Source of the DNA: Microbacterium aoyamense
Lineage (GTDB): Bacteria > Actinomycetota > Actinomycetes > Actinomycetales > Microbacteriaceae
DNA: 64,000 bases
Reading direction: 5' to 3'
NCBI RefSeq assembly: GCF_023155855.1
Contig: NZ_JAKNUT010000007.1
Coordinates: forward strand, 179,822 to 243,821
Shown here piece by piece: positions 7,296 to 16,569 of the stretch. The stretch's first letter is position 1; every line of letters begins with the position of its first letter. Both the position numbers and the translations under genes were made by a program. A model generated the notes under the pieces. The model did not search any database. It worked only from the letters and a program-made list of their open reading frames with translations, and was not told the DNA's origin.

Positions 7296-8075
7296 TTACC
7301 CGAATCGTCCCGAGACGTAGTCCTCGGTCGCCTGAACGCTCGGCGTCGTGAAGATCGTCTTTGTGTCGTCGTACTCGATGAGCTTGCCGGGCTTGCCGGT
7401 GCCGGCGATGTTGAAGAACGCCGTCTTGTCGCTCACGCGCGAGGCCTGCTGCATGTTGTGCGTCACGATGACGACCGTGTAGTCGCTCTTGAGCTCGCCG
7501 ATCAGCTCCTCGATCGCATAGGTCGAGATCGGGTCGAGGGCCGAGCACGGCTCGTCCATCAGGATGACCTCGGGCGAGACGGCGATCGCGCGGGCGATGC
7601 AGAGGCGCTGCTGCTGACCGCCCGAGAGTCCCGAACCGGGCTTGTCGAGGCGGTCCTTCACCTCGTTCCACAGGTTCGCGCCCTGCAGCGACTTCTCGAC
7701 GAGGGCATCGGCGTCGCCCTTCGAGATGCGCTTGTTGTTGAGCTTCACGCCCGCGAGCACGTTCTCCTTGATGGACATCGTCGGGAACGGGTTCGGGCGC
7801 TGGAACACCATGCCGACCTGGCGGCGGACGAGCACGGGGTCGACGGCGGCACCGTACAGGTCGTCGCCGTCGAGCAGCACACTGCCCTCGACGCGTGCGC
7901 CGGGGATGACCTCGTGCATGCGGTTGAGCGTGCGCAGGAAGGTGGACTTGCCGCAGCCGGACGGGCCGATGAAGGCGGTGACGCTGCGCGGCTCGATGCT
8001 CAGCGAGACGCCCTCGACGGCCAGGAAGTCGCCGTAGTAGACGTTCAGGTCGTTGACTTCGATGCTCTTGGACAC
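7296..8075 (-). CDS. pstB: Phosphate ABC transporter ATP-binding protein PstB
   Basis: The 259-residue ATPase has Walker [10 protein letters not shown], the Q-loop [11 protein letters not shown] (the NPFP being typical of PstB), the signature [16 protein letters not shown], Walker B VILMDEP and the H-loop VTHNMQQA. It powers high-affinity phosphate import through PstC and PstA. The start is GTG at 8075, with GAGGA a few bases upstream. It is the last gene of pstSCAB, all on the minus strand. In known systems PstB also signals phosphate sufficiency to PhoU and the SenX3 kinase, both encoded near 20-22 kb. Confidence 0.97.
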   Translation of the reverse strand: MSKSIEVNDLNVYYGDFLAVEGVSLSIEPRSVTAFIGPSGCGKSTFLRTLNRMHEVIPGARVEGSVLLDGDDLYGAAVDPVLVRRQVGMVFQRPNPFPTMSIKENVLAGVKLNNKRISKGDADALVEKSLQGANLWNEVKDRLDKPGSGLSGGQQQRLCIARAIAVSPEVILMDEPCSALDPISTYAIEELIGELKSDYTVVIVTHNMQQASRVSDKTAFFNIAGTGKPGKLIEYDDTKTIFTTPSVQATEDYVSGRFG

Positions 8076-8130
8076 GATTCCTCTGGTTCTTCTTCGGGTG
8101 AAAGCTTCGTATGAATGCCGGTCGCTGCGA

Positions 8131-9231
8131 TCAGCGGCCGAGCTTGGGCGCGAACACCTTGGCGATGAGCCGCGCGATGAGGTTGAGCAGCATGACGATG
8201 ACGATGAGCGTCAGGGCGGCCGCCCACGCGCGGTCGACGTAGGCCCACGCGGGGATTCCCTGGTTCATGTACTGCGTGTACGCGAACACGGGGAGGGTCA
8301 TCATGCGTCCCTCGAACAGGTTGTAGTTCATCGACGTCGTGACGCCCGCCGTCAACAGCAGGGGAGCGGTCTCGCCGATGACGCGCGAGATCGAGAGCAT
8401 GACACCCGTCGTGATGCCGGCGATGGATGTCGGCAGCACGACCTTCGCGATCGTGAGCCACTTCGGCACGCCGAGCGCATACGACGCTTCGCGCAATTCG
8501 TTCGGCACGAGGCGGAGCATCTCCTCGGTCGAGCGCACGACGACCGGGATCATCAGCACGGCCAGGGCGACCGAGCCCATGATGCCCATGCGGATGCCGG
8601 GTCCGAAGAACACGACGAACAGGGCGTAGGCGAAGAGGCCCGCGACGATGGAGGGGATGCCCGTCATGACGTCGACGAGGAACGTGATGCCGCGCGCCAG
8701 GCGGTTGTCGCGGCCGTACTCGACGAGGTAGATCGCGGTGAAGATGCCGATCGGGATCGAGATGACGGCGGCCGCGAGGGTGATGAGAAGCGTGCCGACG
8801 ATCGCGTGCAGCGCGCCGCCGCCCTCGCCGACGACGTTGCGCATCGAGCTCGTGAAGAACTCGGCCGAGATGCCGGCGATGCCGTTCACGATGACCGTGT
8901 AGGCGACCGAGATGAGCGGCACCATCGCGATGAGGAAGGCGGTCGCGACGACGCCCGTCACGAGACGGTCGACGCCCTTGCGGCGGCCCTCGACCATGCT
9001 CGAGATGATCGTGATGAGCACGAGGTAGGCGAGCGCCGTGACGACGAGCCAGCCGGCGACGTTGAACTCGCTGCCGCCTGCGACGGCGGTGAGCGCGAAG
9101 AGGATGCCGGAGACGACCAGGGCGAGGCCGAGGACGCCCCACGTGCCCCACTTCGGCAGGTGACCGCTGGTCAGGCGGGCCGACGGTCGGGAGAGGGACG
9201 ACGGGGTCTGCGAAGGAGCTGTCGTGGTCAT
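8131..9231 (-). CDS. pstA: Phosphate ABC transporter permease PstA
   Basis: The 366-residue protein has about six to eight hydrophobic segments and the permease motif [20 protein letters not shown] (EAA loop) that docks with PstB. The N-terminus has an additional cytoplasmic Ser/Pro-rich stretch and extra membrane helices before the standard permease core, giving a longer protein than the roughly 300 residues usual for enterobacterial PstA. Its ATG lies one base after the stop of pstC, so translation is probably coupled. With PstC it forms the channel for phosphate. Confidence 0.95.
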   Translation of the reverse strand: MTTTAPSQTPSSLSRPSARLTSGHLPKWGTWGVLGLALVVSGILFALTAVAGGSEFNVAGWLVVTALAYLVLITIISSMVEGRRKGVDRLVTGVVATAFLIAMVPLISVAYTVIVNGIAGISAEFFTSSMRNVVGEGGGALHAIVGTLLITLAAAVISIPIGIFTAIYLVEYGRDNRLARGITFLVDVMTGIPSIVAGLFAYALFVVFFGPGIRMGIMGSVALAVLMIPVVVRSTEEMLRLVPNELREASYALGVPKWLTIAKVVLPTSIAGITTGVMLSISRVIGETAPLLLTAGVTTSMNYNLFEGRMMTLPVFAYTQYMNQGIPAWAYVDRAWAAALTLIVIVMLLNLIARLIAKVFAPKLGR

Positions 9232-9232
9232 G

Positions 9233-10183
9233 TCAGTTGGCTCCCGAGAATTCCTTGCGGCGGTTGACGATCCAGCGGGCGCCGGCGTTGACCGCGAAGG
9301 TGACGATGAAGAGGATGAGACCCGTCGCGATCAGGACGTTGATGTTGAGGCCGTAGGCCTCGGGGAAGCTCAGCGCGATGTTCGCAGGGATCGTTCCAGG
9401 GTTCTCGGACGTGAACAGCTGGAAGGTGATGCGGCCCGAGATCGAGAGCACCATCGCGACGGCCATCGTCTCGCCCAGAGCGCGGCCCAGGCCGAGCATG
9501 GACGCCGAGACGATGCCGCTGCGGGCGAAGGGGAAGACGGCCATGCGCACCATCTCCCAGCGCGTGGCGCCGAGGGCGAGCGCGGCCTCTTCGTGGAGGA
9601 CCGGCGTCTGCAGGAAGATCTCGCGGCAGATGGCGGTGATGATCGGCACGACCATGACGGCGAGCACGATCGCCGCGGTGAAGATCGTGCGGCCCGTGCT
9701 CGAGACGGTTCCGCCGAAGAGGGGGAACCAGCCCATGTAGGTGTTGAGCCACGCGTAGACGGGCTGCACCGCGGGCGCGAGGACGAGGATGCCCCACAGG
9801 CCGAAGACGACGGAGGGAACGGCGGCCAGCAGGTCGACGACGTAGCCGAGGCCCTGCGCGAGGCGCCGCGGCGCGTAGTGCGAGATGAAGAGCGCGACGG
9901 CGATCGCGAGCGGCACCGCCATGACGAGGGCGAGGATGGATGCCCAGATGGTGCCGAAGGCGAGCGGGCCGACGTAGGCCCAGAAGTTGTCGGCGCTGCT
10001 GAGGATCGATGCGGTCTCTCCGGTGGCCGAGAGGCCGGGGATCGATTGGACGATCAGGAAGATCGCGACGGCGGCGAGCGTCACGAGGATCATCGAGCCG
10101 GCAGCGAGCGCCGTGCCCGAGAACCAGCGGTCGCCGGCCCGCGTCTTGACCTTCGGGGCGGTCGGGGCGGTTGTCGTCGTCAT
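9233..10183 (-). CDS. pstC: Phosphate ABC transporter permease PstC
   Basis: The 316-residue membrane protein has an N-terminal helix (SMILVTLAAVAIFLIVQSIPG), the PstC-specific segment FWAYVGPLAFGTIWASIL, and an EAA loop AALALGATRWEMVRMAVFPFARSGIV. It pairs with PstA in the phosphate importer. The gap to pstS upstream is 78 bases and holds a strong hairpin that may reduce expression of the membrane genes relative to the binding protein. Confidence 0.96.
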   Translation of the reverse strand: MTTTTAPTAPKVKTRAGDRWFSGTALAAGSMILVTLAAVAIFLIVQSIPGLSATGETASILSSADNFWAYVGPLAFGTIWASILALVMAVPLAIAVALFISHYAPRRLAQGLGYVVDLLAAVPSVVFGLWGILVLAPAVQPVYAWLNTYMGWFPLFGGTVSSTGRTIFTAAIVLAVMVVPIITAICREIFLQTPVLHEEAALALGATRWEMVRMAVFPFARSGIVSASMLGLGRALGETMAVAMVLSISGRITFQLFTSENPGTIPANIALSFPEAYGLNINVLIATGLILFIVTFAVNAGARWIVNRRKEFSGAN

Positions 10184-10218
10184 GGCTTCCGTTTCGCGGG
10201 TGCGGGTGCTTTCAGGAG

Positions 10219-10255
10219 GATGCCCGGTCCGGCGGACTCCGCCGGACCGGGCATC
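10219..10255 (-). terminator. Hairpin (attenuator) between pstS and pstC
   Basis: A perfect 16-bp stem (GATGCCCGGTCCGGCG and its complement) encloses a five-base loop six bases after the pstS stop codon. There is no T-run, so it is better read as an mRNA-stabilising or partial-termination element that favours pstS over pstCAB than as a full terminator. Confidence 0.75.
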
Positions 10256-10261
10256 AGAGGA

Positions 10262-11374
10262 TTACTCCGTGACGATCAGGTCGATCGCGGCGTCGACCTG
10301 CTCGCGGAGCGAGTCGGAGATCGGCGCGTTGCCGGCCGCGGCTGCCGCGGCATCCTGGCCCTCAGCGCTCGCGAGGTAGGAGAGGAAGCCCTTGACGACC
10401 GGGGCGACGGCCGGGTCGGCGTACTCCTTGCACGCGATCATGTAGCTGACGAGGACGATCGGGTAGACGCCCGCGGCCTCGGAGGTGCGGTGCAGCTCGA
10501 TGGCGAGGTCGCCGTCCTCGCGGCCCTCGGCGAACGGCGACTCGTCGACGATCGCGGCAGCGGCCTCGGGCGAGTACGAGACGAACTCGTCGCCGACCTG
10601 GACGGCGGCCGTCGAGAGACCCTCTTCGGCAGCGCGCGACGCGTCGGCGTAGCCGATCGTGCCGTTGCCACCCGAGACCGAGGTCACGACGCCGGAGGTG
10701 CCGTTGGCGGCCTCACCGCTCGAGAGCGGCCAGACACCGTCGGGCTCCGAGGTCCACACGTCGGGCGCTGCCTGGAAGAGGTAGTCGGTGAAGTTCTCGG
10801 TCGTGCCCGAGTCGTCCTGACGGTGGACCGGCGTGACGGCGAGGTCGGGGAGCGTGACGCCCTCGTTGAGAGCGGCGATCGCCGGGTCGTTCCAGTTGGT
10901 GATCGTGCCGGCGAAGAGGCCGGCGATCGTGGCGGCGTCGAGGTTGAGCTCGTCCACGCCCTCGATGTTGAAGATCACCGCGATCGGCGAGATGTAGGTC
11001 GGGAGCTCGATGATGCCCGAGCCGTCGACGCACGCGTCCCACGGGCCCTCGGTGATCTCGTCTGTCGTGAACGCGCGGTCCGAGCCCGCGAACGCGAAGG
11101 CGCCCGCCTGGAACGACTCGCGGCCCGCGCCGGAGCCGGCGGGGTCGTAGGTGATCGTCACGTCGGGGTTGGCGGTCTGGAAGCCGGCGGTCCAGGCCTG
11201 GACCGCGACCTCCTGCGACGACGCGCCGCCACCGGCGATCTCGCCGGAGAGGTCCGAGACGGGGGCGTCGGTTTCGCCGCCGCCGGTGCCGCCCTCGTTC
11301 GAGGCGCAACCGGCGAGAGTGAGGGCCGCGATAGCGGCGACAGCGCCCACCTGGGCGATGCGGGAGATCTTCAC
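10262..11374 (-). CDS. pstS: Phosphate-binding lipoprotein PstS
   Basis: The 370-residue protein begins with a lipoprotein signal (MKISRIAQVGAVAAIAALTLAGC, lipidated cysteine at residue 23). The periplasmic-binding fold follows, with the phosphate-contact motifs GGGASSQEVAVQAW, YDPAGSGAGRESF and RQDDSGTTENFTDYL. It captures inorganic phosphate outside the membrane and hands it to PstCA. It is the first gene of pstSCAB and has a 22-base PHO box upstream, so RegX3/PhoP-type activation under phosphate starvation is expected. Confidence 0.97.
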   Translation of the reverse strand: MKISRIAQVGAVAAIAALTLAGCASNEGGTGGGETDAPVSDLSGEIAGGGASSQEVAVQAWTAGFQTANPDVTITYDPAGSGAGRESFQAGAFAFAGSDRAFTTDEITEGPWDACVDGSGIIELPTYISPIAVIFNIEGVDELNLDAATIAGLFAGTITNWNDPAIAALNEGVTLPDLAVTPVHRQDDSGTTENFTDYLFQAAPDVWTSEPDGVWPLSSGEAANGTSGVVTSVSGGNGTIGYADASRAAEEGLSTAAVQVGDEFVSYSPEAAAAIVDESPFAEGREDGDLAIELHRTSEAAGVYPIVLVSYMIACKEYADPAVAPVVKGFLSYLASAEGQDAAAAAAGNAPISDSLREQVDAAIDLIVTE

Positions 11375-11485
11375 TGTGTGAATCCTTCACGTGTCAGGGA
11401 ACGAGGCACGGGTGAGCCTCGTGAGATGAGCCCGGTGCGGGGCACGCTCTGAAACGTAGGCGCGGACTCTTAAGAGAGTGCGCTC

Positions 11486-11507
11486 GGATGGTGAACGGGA
11501 GATGAAC
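11486..11507 (-). promoter_or_regulatory. PHO box upstream of pstS
   Basis: On the minus strand two consecutive 11-base units, GTTCATCTCCC and GTTCACCATCC, match the actinobacterial PHO box used by PhoP/RegX3 response regulators. A possible -10 box (TACGTT, plus-strand 11453-11458) lies downstream. A GC hairpin at 11402-11421 falls in the leader before the pstS start. The matching two-component system senX3-regX3 is in this window. Confidence 0.8.
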
Positions 11508-11544
11508 GGCTCAGGGTCGATTCGCGCGCATGGAACGCGCGGAT

Positions 11545-12486
11545 CTACACCTTGGGCGCGTGCGTCTCGATCGCGACGATGCCCGAACCGGGGTTGTCGA
11601 CCGAGAGATGCACGACCGAGAAGGCCGCGGGCTCCAATGCGGATGCACTGCCGAGGTACGAGCCGCGCAGCGTGCCGGTGGCGAGAGCGATCTCGCTCAG
11701 GATGTCGGGAAGCACCGGCCCGTGACTGCAGACCACGGCGGGTTTGCGTGATCGCACGCGCTGGCCCACGAGGGTGCGCGCGTCGGACTTCCCCTCTTCC
11801 CAGGTGTCCTGGCTGATGAGGTCGGTCTTGTCGATCTTGCGGCCGAGGGCGAGCGCGAGCGGCTTGACCGTCTTGACGCACCGGACAGCGGGGCTCGAGA
11901 TGATCTTCCGAGCACCGAAGGCCAGGAGAGGGCCCACGATCGCGTCGGCCTGCCGGCGGCCCCGGGGCGCGAGCGGGCGGGCCGCGTCATCCTTGCCGTC
12001 CCATTCCTCGCGGGGGAGCGCCTTCGCATGCCGCAGCGCGATGAGCGGGAAGGTGCGCAGGATGCCGTCGCCGACGAGTCGCGAGAAGTTCTCGATGATC
12101 TCGACGTCGACGGGGTAGCTCATCCGCTTGGCGGCCTTCGGAAGCGCGACCCACTCGATCGCTGCGATCTCCTTGTTGGGCACGAACGCCGACGCGCGGA
12201 TCGCGGGCTCTGTCGCCTCGGCCGCCCAGTAGTGCACGATCTTCGTGCGCTTGCTGGGCAGACGGTACCGCGAGACGCCGACCGGCACGCCGAGCGCGAC
12301 ACGGATGCCGGTCTCTTCGAAGATCTCTCGCGCCGCCGTCTCGGCGAGCATCTCGCCGGGATCGACCTTGCCCTTGGGCAGCGTGACGTCGCGGTACCGC
12401 GTCCGGTGGATCAGCAGCACCATGATCTTGTCGTCGACGAGTCGCCAGACCACGCCCCCCGCCGCGTAGACGGCGGTCTCGGTCAT
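11545..12486 (-). CDS. MutT1-like NUDIX hydrolase fused to histidine phosphatase
   Basis: The 313-residue protein is a fusion. Residues about 5-135 are a NUDIX domain with the complete box starting GKVDPGEMLAE and ending REIFEETG. Residues about 145-310 are a histidine-phosphatase (SixA/phosphoglycerate-mutase) domain with the catalytic-histidine region LIALRHAKA and a second histidine in VVCSHGPVLPDIL. Mycobacterial MutT1 has the same architecture; it hydrolyses 8-oxo-GTP and diadenosine polyphosphates and dephosphorylates the products. It follows ppk by 28 bases, so a shared transcript is likely. Confidence 0.9.
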   Translation of the reverse strand: MTETAVYAAGGVVWRLVDDKIMVLLIHRTRYRDVTLPKGKVDPGEMLAETAAREIFEETGIRVALGVPVGVSRYRLPSKRTKIVHYWAAEATEPAIRASAFVPNKEIAAIEWVALPKAAKRMSYPVDVEIIENFSRLVGDGILRTFPLIALRHAKALPREEWDGKDDAARPLAPRGRRQADAIVGPLLAFGARKIISSPAVRCVKTVKPLALALGRKIDKTDLISQDTWEEGKSDARTLVGQRVRSRKPAVVCSHGPVLPDILSEIALATGTLRGSYLGSASALEPAAFSVVHLSVDNPGSGIVAIETHAPKV

Positions 12487-12514
12487 CGCACCACTCTCGT
12501 CGTCAGAGCCCCGT

Positions 12515-14680
12515 TCATCGCACGGCCCTCGCCCGACGGCGTCGCTGGACGCTGCTCATCGTGCGATCCTGCAGATCCGCGAGATGCTTGCCGTCCTCGC
12601 CGAGGTTGTGCCGCGTCCACACGCCGTCGGGGCCGAGGTGCCACGAGCTGGTCGAGTCGCTCATCGCGAAGTCGAAGAGGGCCGTGAGCTCCTTCAGGTG
12701 CGTCGGCGCGACGACGCGCACGAGAGCCTCCACGCGGCGGTCGAGGTTTCGGTGCATCATGTCGGCGCTGCCGATGTAGATCTGCGGGTCGCCGTCGTTC
12801 TCGAACGAGAAGATGCGCGAGTGCTCGAGATAGCGGCCCAGGATGCTGCGCACCGTGATGTTCTCGCTCAGCCCCTCGACGCCCGGCTTGAGCGAGCAGA
12901 TGCCCCGCACCCACACCTCGACCTTCACACCGGCCTGGCTCGCGCGGTACAGGGCGTCGATGATCTGCTCGTCGACCATGGAGTTGACCTTGATCCGCAC
13001 GGCCGCGGGCTTGCCCGCGAGGGCGTTGCGGCGCTCCTTGTCGATGAGGCGCAGCAGTCCTTTGCGCAGGTGAAGGGGTGCGACGAGGAGGCGCTTGAAC
13101 TTCTTCTCGATCGCGTAGCCCGACAGCTCGTTGAACAGGCGCGTGAGGTCGCGACCGACCTGTTCGTCGGTCGTGAAGAGACCGAAGTCCTCGTAGATGC
13201 GGCTCGTCTTCGGGTTGTAGTTGCCCGTGCCGATGTGGCAATAGCTGCGCAGCTTGCCGTCCTCTTCTCGGATGACCAGCGCGAGCTTGCAGTGCGTCTT
13301 GAGCCCCACGAGGCCGTAGACGACGTGCACGCCCGCCTTCTCGAGCTTGCGCGCCCACACGATGTTGGCGGCTTCGTCGAAGCGGGCCTTCACCTCGACG
13401 AGAGCCAGAACCTGCTTGCCCGCCTCGGCCGCGTCGATGAGCGCCTGCACGATCGGGCTGTCGCCCGACGTGCGGTACAGCGTCTGCTTGATGGCGAGCA
13501 CGTGCGGGTCACGGGCCGCCTGCTCGAGGAAGGCCTGCACGCTCGTCGCGAAGGACTCGTACGGATGGTGCACCAGCACATCGGCCTTGCGGATCGCGGC
13601 GAAGAGGTCGGCGCGCCCGTTCTGCTCGGCGGGCTGGAAGGCGACCGCGGTCGTCGGCACATGCGGCGGGAAGCGCAGCTCGGGCCGGTCGAGCTTGCCC
13701 AGATCGAACAGGGCGCGCAGGTCGAGCAGACCCGGCAGACGGTAGACCTCCTGCTCCGTGATGTCGAGCTCATCGATCAGCAGATCGAGGGTGAGGTCGT
13801 CCATGTCGTCGGTGACCTCGAGCCGGATCGGCGGACCGAACCGGCGCCGCAGCAGCTCGGCCTCGAGCGCCTGGATGAGGTTCTCGGTCTCGTCCTCCTC
13901 GATCACGACGTCTTCGTTGCGCGTGAGGCGGAAGGTGTGGTGATCGAGGATCTCCATGCCCGGGAAGAGGTCTTCGAGGTGATGGGCGATCAGCTCCTCG
14001 AGCGGGAGGTAGCGCACCTTGTCGCCCGCGCGCGAGACCTCGACGAACCGGGGGAGCATCGGCGGCACCTTGAGACGCGCGAACTCCTGGCGACCCGTGC
14101 GGGCGTTGCGGATGCGGATCGCGAGGTTGAGCGAGAGGCCCGAGATGTAGGGGAACGGATGCGCCGGGTCGACCGCGAGCGGCATGAGCACCGGGAACAC
14201 CTGCGCCTGGAAGTAGTCGTAGAGCCGGTCGCGCTCCTCTTCGTCGAGTGCATCGTGGCCGACGATCTCGATGCCCGAATCGGCGAGCCCCGGCTGGACG
14301 AGCGACGTCCAGGCATCCGCATGCCGCAGCTGCAGCGCGTGCGCGTCGCCCGAGATGTCGGCGAGGACGTCGGCGGGCGCCCGGCCGACATTGGTCGGTA
14401 CTGCGAGCCCCGTGATGATGCGGCGCTTGAGGCCGGCGACGCGGACCATGAAGAACTCGTCGAGATTGCTCGCGAAGATCGCGAGGAAGTTCGCGCGCTC
14501 GAGCAGCGGCAGTGCAGGGTCCTCGGCCAGCTCGAGCACGCGCTGGTTGAACGCGAGCCAGCTCAGCTCGCGGTCGAGATAGCGACCGTCTGGCAGCTGC
14601 GCGTCGAAATCCTCCGACTGGTCGAAGTCGTCATCATCCGCATCGCCGAGGCCGGCGTCGAGCACGTCGTGTCCGATCAT
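12515..14680 (-). CDS. ppk: Polyphosphate kinase Ppk1
   Basis: The 721-residue enzyme has the four-domain Ppk1 layout. The N-terminal helical domain begins [20 protein letters not shown], the head domain has [15 protein letters not shown], and two phospholipase-D-like catalytic domains follow. The autophosphorylated histidine is in [10 protein letters not shown] and the active-site arginines are in [15 protein letters not shown]. It reversibly transfers phosphate from ATP to long-chain polyphosphate. The acidic N-terminal stretch ([14 protein letters not shown]) is lineage-specific. It sits between glnR and the NUDIX fusion on the minus strand, next to the phosphate importer, so the block links phosphate uptake and storage. 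Confidence 0.96.
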   Translation of the reverse strand: MIGHDVLDAGLGDADDDDFDQSEDFDAQLPDGRYLDRELSWLAFNQRVLELAEDPALPLLERANFLAIFASNLDEFFMVRVAGLKRRIITGLAVPTNVGRAPADVLADISGDAHALQLRHADAWTSLVQPGLADSGIEIVGHDALDEEERDRLYDYFQAQVFPVLMPLAVDPAHPFPYISGLSLNLAIRIRNARTGRQEFARLKVPPMLPRFVEVSRAGDKVRYLPLEELIAHHLEDLFPGMEILDHHTFRLTRNEDVVIEEDETENLIQALEAELLRRRFGPPIRLEVTDDMDDLTLDLLIDELDITEQEVYRLPGLLDLRALFDLGKLDRPELRFPPHVPTTAVAFQPAEQNGRADLFAAIRKADVLVHHPYESFATSVQAFLEQAARDPHVLAIKQTLYRTSGDSPIVQALIDAAEAGKQVLALVEVKARFDEAANIVWARKLEKAGVHVVYGLVGLKTHCKLALVIREEDGKLRSYCHIGTGNYNPKTSRIYEDFGLFTTDEQVGRDLTRLFNELSGYAIEKKFKRLLVAPLHLRKGLLRLIDKERRNALAGKPAAVRIKVNSMVDEQIIDALYRASQAGVKVEVWVRGICSLKPGVEGLSENITVRSILGRYLEHSRIFSFENDGDPQIYIGSADMMHRNLDRRVEALVRVVAPTHLKELTALFDFAMSDSTSSWHLGPDGVWTRHNLGEDGKHLADLQDRTMSSVQRRRRARAVR

Positions 14681-14718
14681 CCCCTCATCATTGCAGGGAC
14701 ACGTGACGTGCAGGTGAA

Positions 14719-15417
14719 CTACGCGTCCGTCCGCTGGCGAGGCGCCGGCAGCTGGTCGTCCTCGTAGACGTTGAAGCGGTAGCCGACGTTGCGGACCGTG
14801 CCGATCAGCTGCTCGAGGTCGCCGAGCTTCGCGCGCAAGCGCCGCACGTGGACGTCGACCGTGCGCGTGCCGCCGAAGTAGTCGTAGCCCCAGACTTCGC
14901 TGAGCAGCTGCTCACGGGTGAAGACCCGCGACGGATGCGTCGCGAAGAAGTGCAGCAGCTGGAACTCCTTGTACGTGAGGTCGAGCGGCTTGCCGTGGAC
15001 CTTGGCGGAGTACGACGACTCGTCGATGGAGATTCCGGACGTCTGGATGCGGGTCGACACCTGCTCGGCGGACTGCCGCCCGATCGCGAGGCGGATGCGG
15101 GCGTCCACCTCGGCGGGTCCGGCTGTCACGAGGATGACGTCGTCGACGCCCCAATCCGTCGACACCGCCGTCAGTCCGCCCTCCGTCACGACCAGGACGA
15201 GGGGAGCATCGAGGCCGGTCGTGTTGAGGATCTTGCACAGGGACTTCGCGCCCACGAGATCGACGCGCGCGTCGACGAAGATCACGTCGGCGCTCGGCGC
15301 GTTCACGAGCGACGCCGGCTCGGCCGGGATCTGGCGGACGCGGTGACTCAGCAGCTCGAGCGAGGGCAGGACGGGACCGCCCCCCTGCGTGGAGCTCAGA
15401 ACCAGAAGCTGTGCCAA
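14719..15417 (-). CDS. glnR: GlnR-type OmpR-family regulator of nitrogen metabolism
   Basis: The 232-residue protein has an atypical receiver (residues 1-115). It retains an aspartate in VIFVDARVD but lacks the acidic pair and conserved lysine needed for normal phosphorylation. The C-terminal winged helix has [31 protein letters not shown], closely resembling Streptomyces GlnR. It should activate ammonium assimilation genes and can compete with PhoP at phosphate genes. I chose TTG at 15417, where the GlnR N-terminus AQLLVLSS begins and GAGGACG lies upstream; the longer in-frame ORF reads into a divergent gene. It lies 38 bases upstream of ppk. Confidence 0.9.
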   Translation of the reverse strand: MAQLLVLSSTQGGGPVLPSLELLSHRVRQIPAEPASLVNAPSADVIFVDARVDLVGAKSLCKILNTTGLDAPLVLVVTEGGLTAVSTDWGVDDVILVTAGPAEVDARIRLAIGRQSAEQVSTRIQTSGISIDESSYSAKVHGKPLDLTYKEFQLLHFFATHPSRVFTREQLLSEVWGYDYFGGTRTVDVHVRRLRAKLGDLEQLIGTVRNVGYRFNVYEDDQLPAPRQRTDA

Positions 15418-15517
15418 GACGTCGTCCTCACCGGCGCACGGTCCTGCGCCGTGCACCCCAGTGTAGGCCGTGGCGGCGGGTGTACCGGTCGGCGGCCGTA
15501 TGCGGGAGAATGGGCGC

Positions 15518-15808
15518 GTGGCCACTCCCGAACTCGCTCCCCGCCGCACGATCGGCGGTCTCGTGATCGTCTGGGTCGCAGCGCTGGTCATCGGCACCGT
15601 GGTCGGGATCTTCGTACCGTCCGAGGGGCGCGCCGCGTGGCTCACGGTCGGAATGGGGCTCTGCGTGATCCTCTCGTTCGGCGTCCAGCTGTGGTCGGGC
15701 AGATCGCAGGGCTTCACCCGCCGGGTCGCCGCGAGCGCCCTCGGCGCCCTCTTCGTGCTGGGGATCATCAGCCTCGGCTTCGGTCTGGCGTCCCTCACCC
15801 CCGCCTGA
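15518..15808 (+). CDS. Small membrane protein, three predicted helices
   Basis: The 96-residue protein has three hydrophobic segments (about residues 11-32, 38-58 and 70-92) with a short basic loop [11 protein letters not shown], so it should sit in the cytoplasmic membrane. I do not recognise a named family. GTG at 15518 is favoured because GAGAAT lies six bases upstream like other leaderless promoters here; an in-frame ATG slightly upstream is the alternative. It is divergent from glnR. Confidence 0.75.
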   Translation: MATPELAPRRTIGGLVIVWVAALVIGTVVGIFVPSEGRAAWLTVGMGLCVILSFGVQLWSGRSQGFTRRVAASALGALFVLGIISLGFGLASLTPA

Positions 15809-15839
15809 GCCGGGTCGCGGGCCCGCTAAAGTGGAGCGC

Positions 15840-15953
15840 ATGGATCTCGTCGCGCTCGAACTCTTCTTCGTGGGTCTGCTGGCGCTCGCCTCGCTCGCGA
15901 TCGTCTTCGTGTCGGTGGTCGTGCTGAAGAACCTCTACCGCGGCCAGCGCTGA
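15840..15953 (+). CDS. Single-helix membrane microprotein (37 aa)
   Basis: A 37-codon ORF starts MDLVALELFFVGLLALASLA, continues through a hydrophobic stretch and ends KNLYRGQR. It is one membrane helix with a short basic cytoplasmic tail. ATG at 15840 follows TAAAGT by seven bases, the leaderless pattern seen around it, and the ORF fills the space between its neighbours exactly (10 bases to the next start). The function is unknown. It is too short for most automatic annotation. Confidence 0.65.
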   Translation: MDLVALELFFVGLLALASLAIVFVSVVVLKNLYRGQR

Positions 15954-15963
15954 GGCACCCGTC

Positions 15964-16569
15964 GTGTTCGACCTGCCGACCGACCTCCCCGCCGATCTCG
16001 CGCCGCTCTCGTGGCTCGTCGGCGTGTGGGAGGGAACGGGCGTCATCGACTACGAAGCCGGCGGCCACCGCTATCAGGGCGAGTTCACGCATCGCGTGAG
16101 CTTCAGTCACGACGGCGGGCCGTACCTCAACTACTCGGCGAACGCGTGGCTGCACGGCGAGCAGGACGAGGAGCGGACGGCCCTCGTCGCCGAGATCGGC
16201 TACTGGCGCCTCTCGCGTGAGTACTCCGCATCCGACGCCGGTCCAGGTCTGCTCCCCGCGAGCGCAGCGACCGTCGTGCGCACGGCCGACGACATCGAAG
16301 CCCTGCGCAATGCCGACGGCGGCTTCGACATCGAGGTCTCGCTCGTCCACTCCGACGGAGTGAGCGAGCTCTACCTCGGCCAGATCAAGGGGCCGCGCAT
16401 CGACATCGCGACCGATGCCGTCGTGCGTCCGGCAGGCGCCAAGGAATATGCCGCGGCATCCCGCATGTACGGTCTCGTCGACGGGCATCTGCTCTGGGCG
16501 TGGGACATCGCCGCCCTCGGCTCCGAACTCGGCGCGCACGCGTCGGCGCGGCTCGCCCGGGCGGAGTGA
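15964..16569 (+). CDS. Nitrobindin-like heme-binding beta-barrel (FABP family)
   Basis: The 201-residue protein carries the nitrobindin/DUF1794 signature LSWLVGVWEGTG (GxWxGxG) and a series of beta strands ending MYGLVDGHLLWAWDIAALG. Mycobacterial homologues bind ferric heme and isomerise peroxynitrite to nitrate. The heme-ligand histidine is expected in the C-terminal part (DGHLLW). GTG at 15964 is the start. The stop codon overlaps the ATG of ygfZ by one base, so the two genes plus the FUSC gene form one operon. Confidence 0.88.
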   Translation: MFDLPTDLPADLAPLSWLVGVWEGTGVIDYEAGGHRYQGEFTHRVSFSHDGGPYLNYSANAWLHGEQDEERTALVAEIGYWRLSREYSASDAGPGLLPASAATVVRTADDIEALRNADGGFDIEVSLVHSDGVSELYLGQIKGPRIDIATDAVVRPAGAKEYAAASRMYGLVDGHLLWAWDIAALGSELGAHASARLARAE

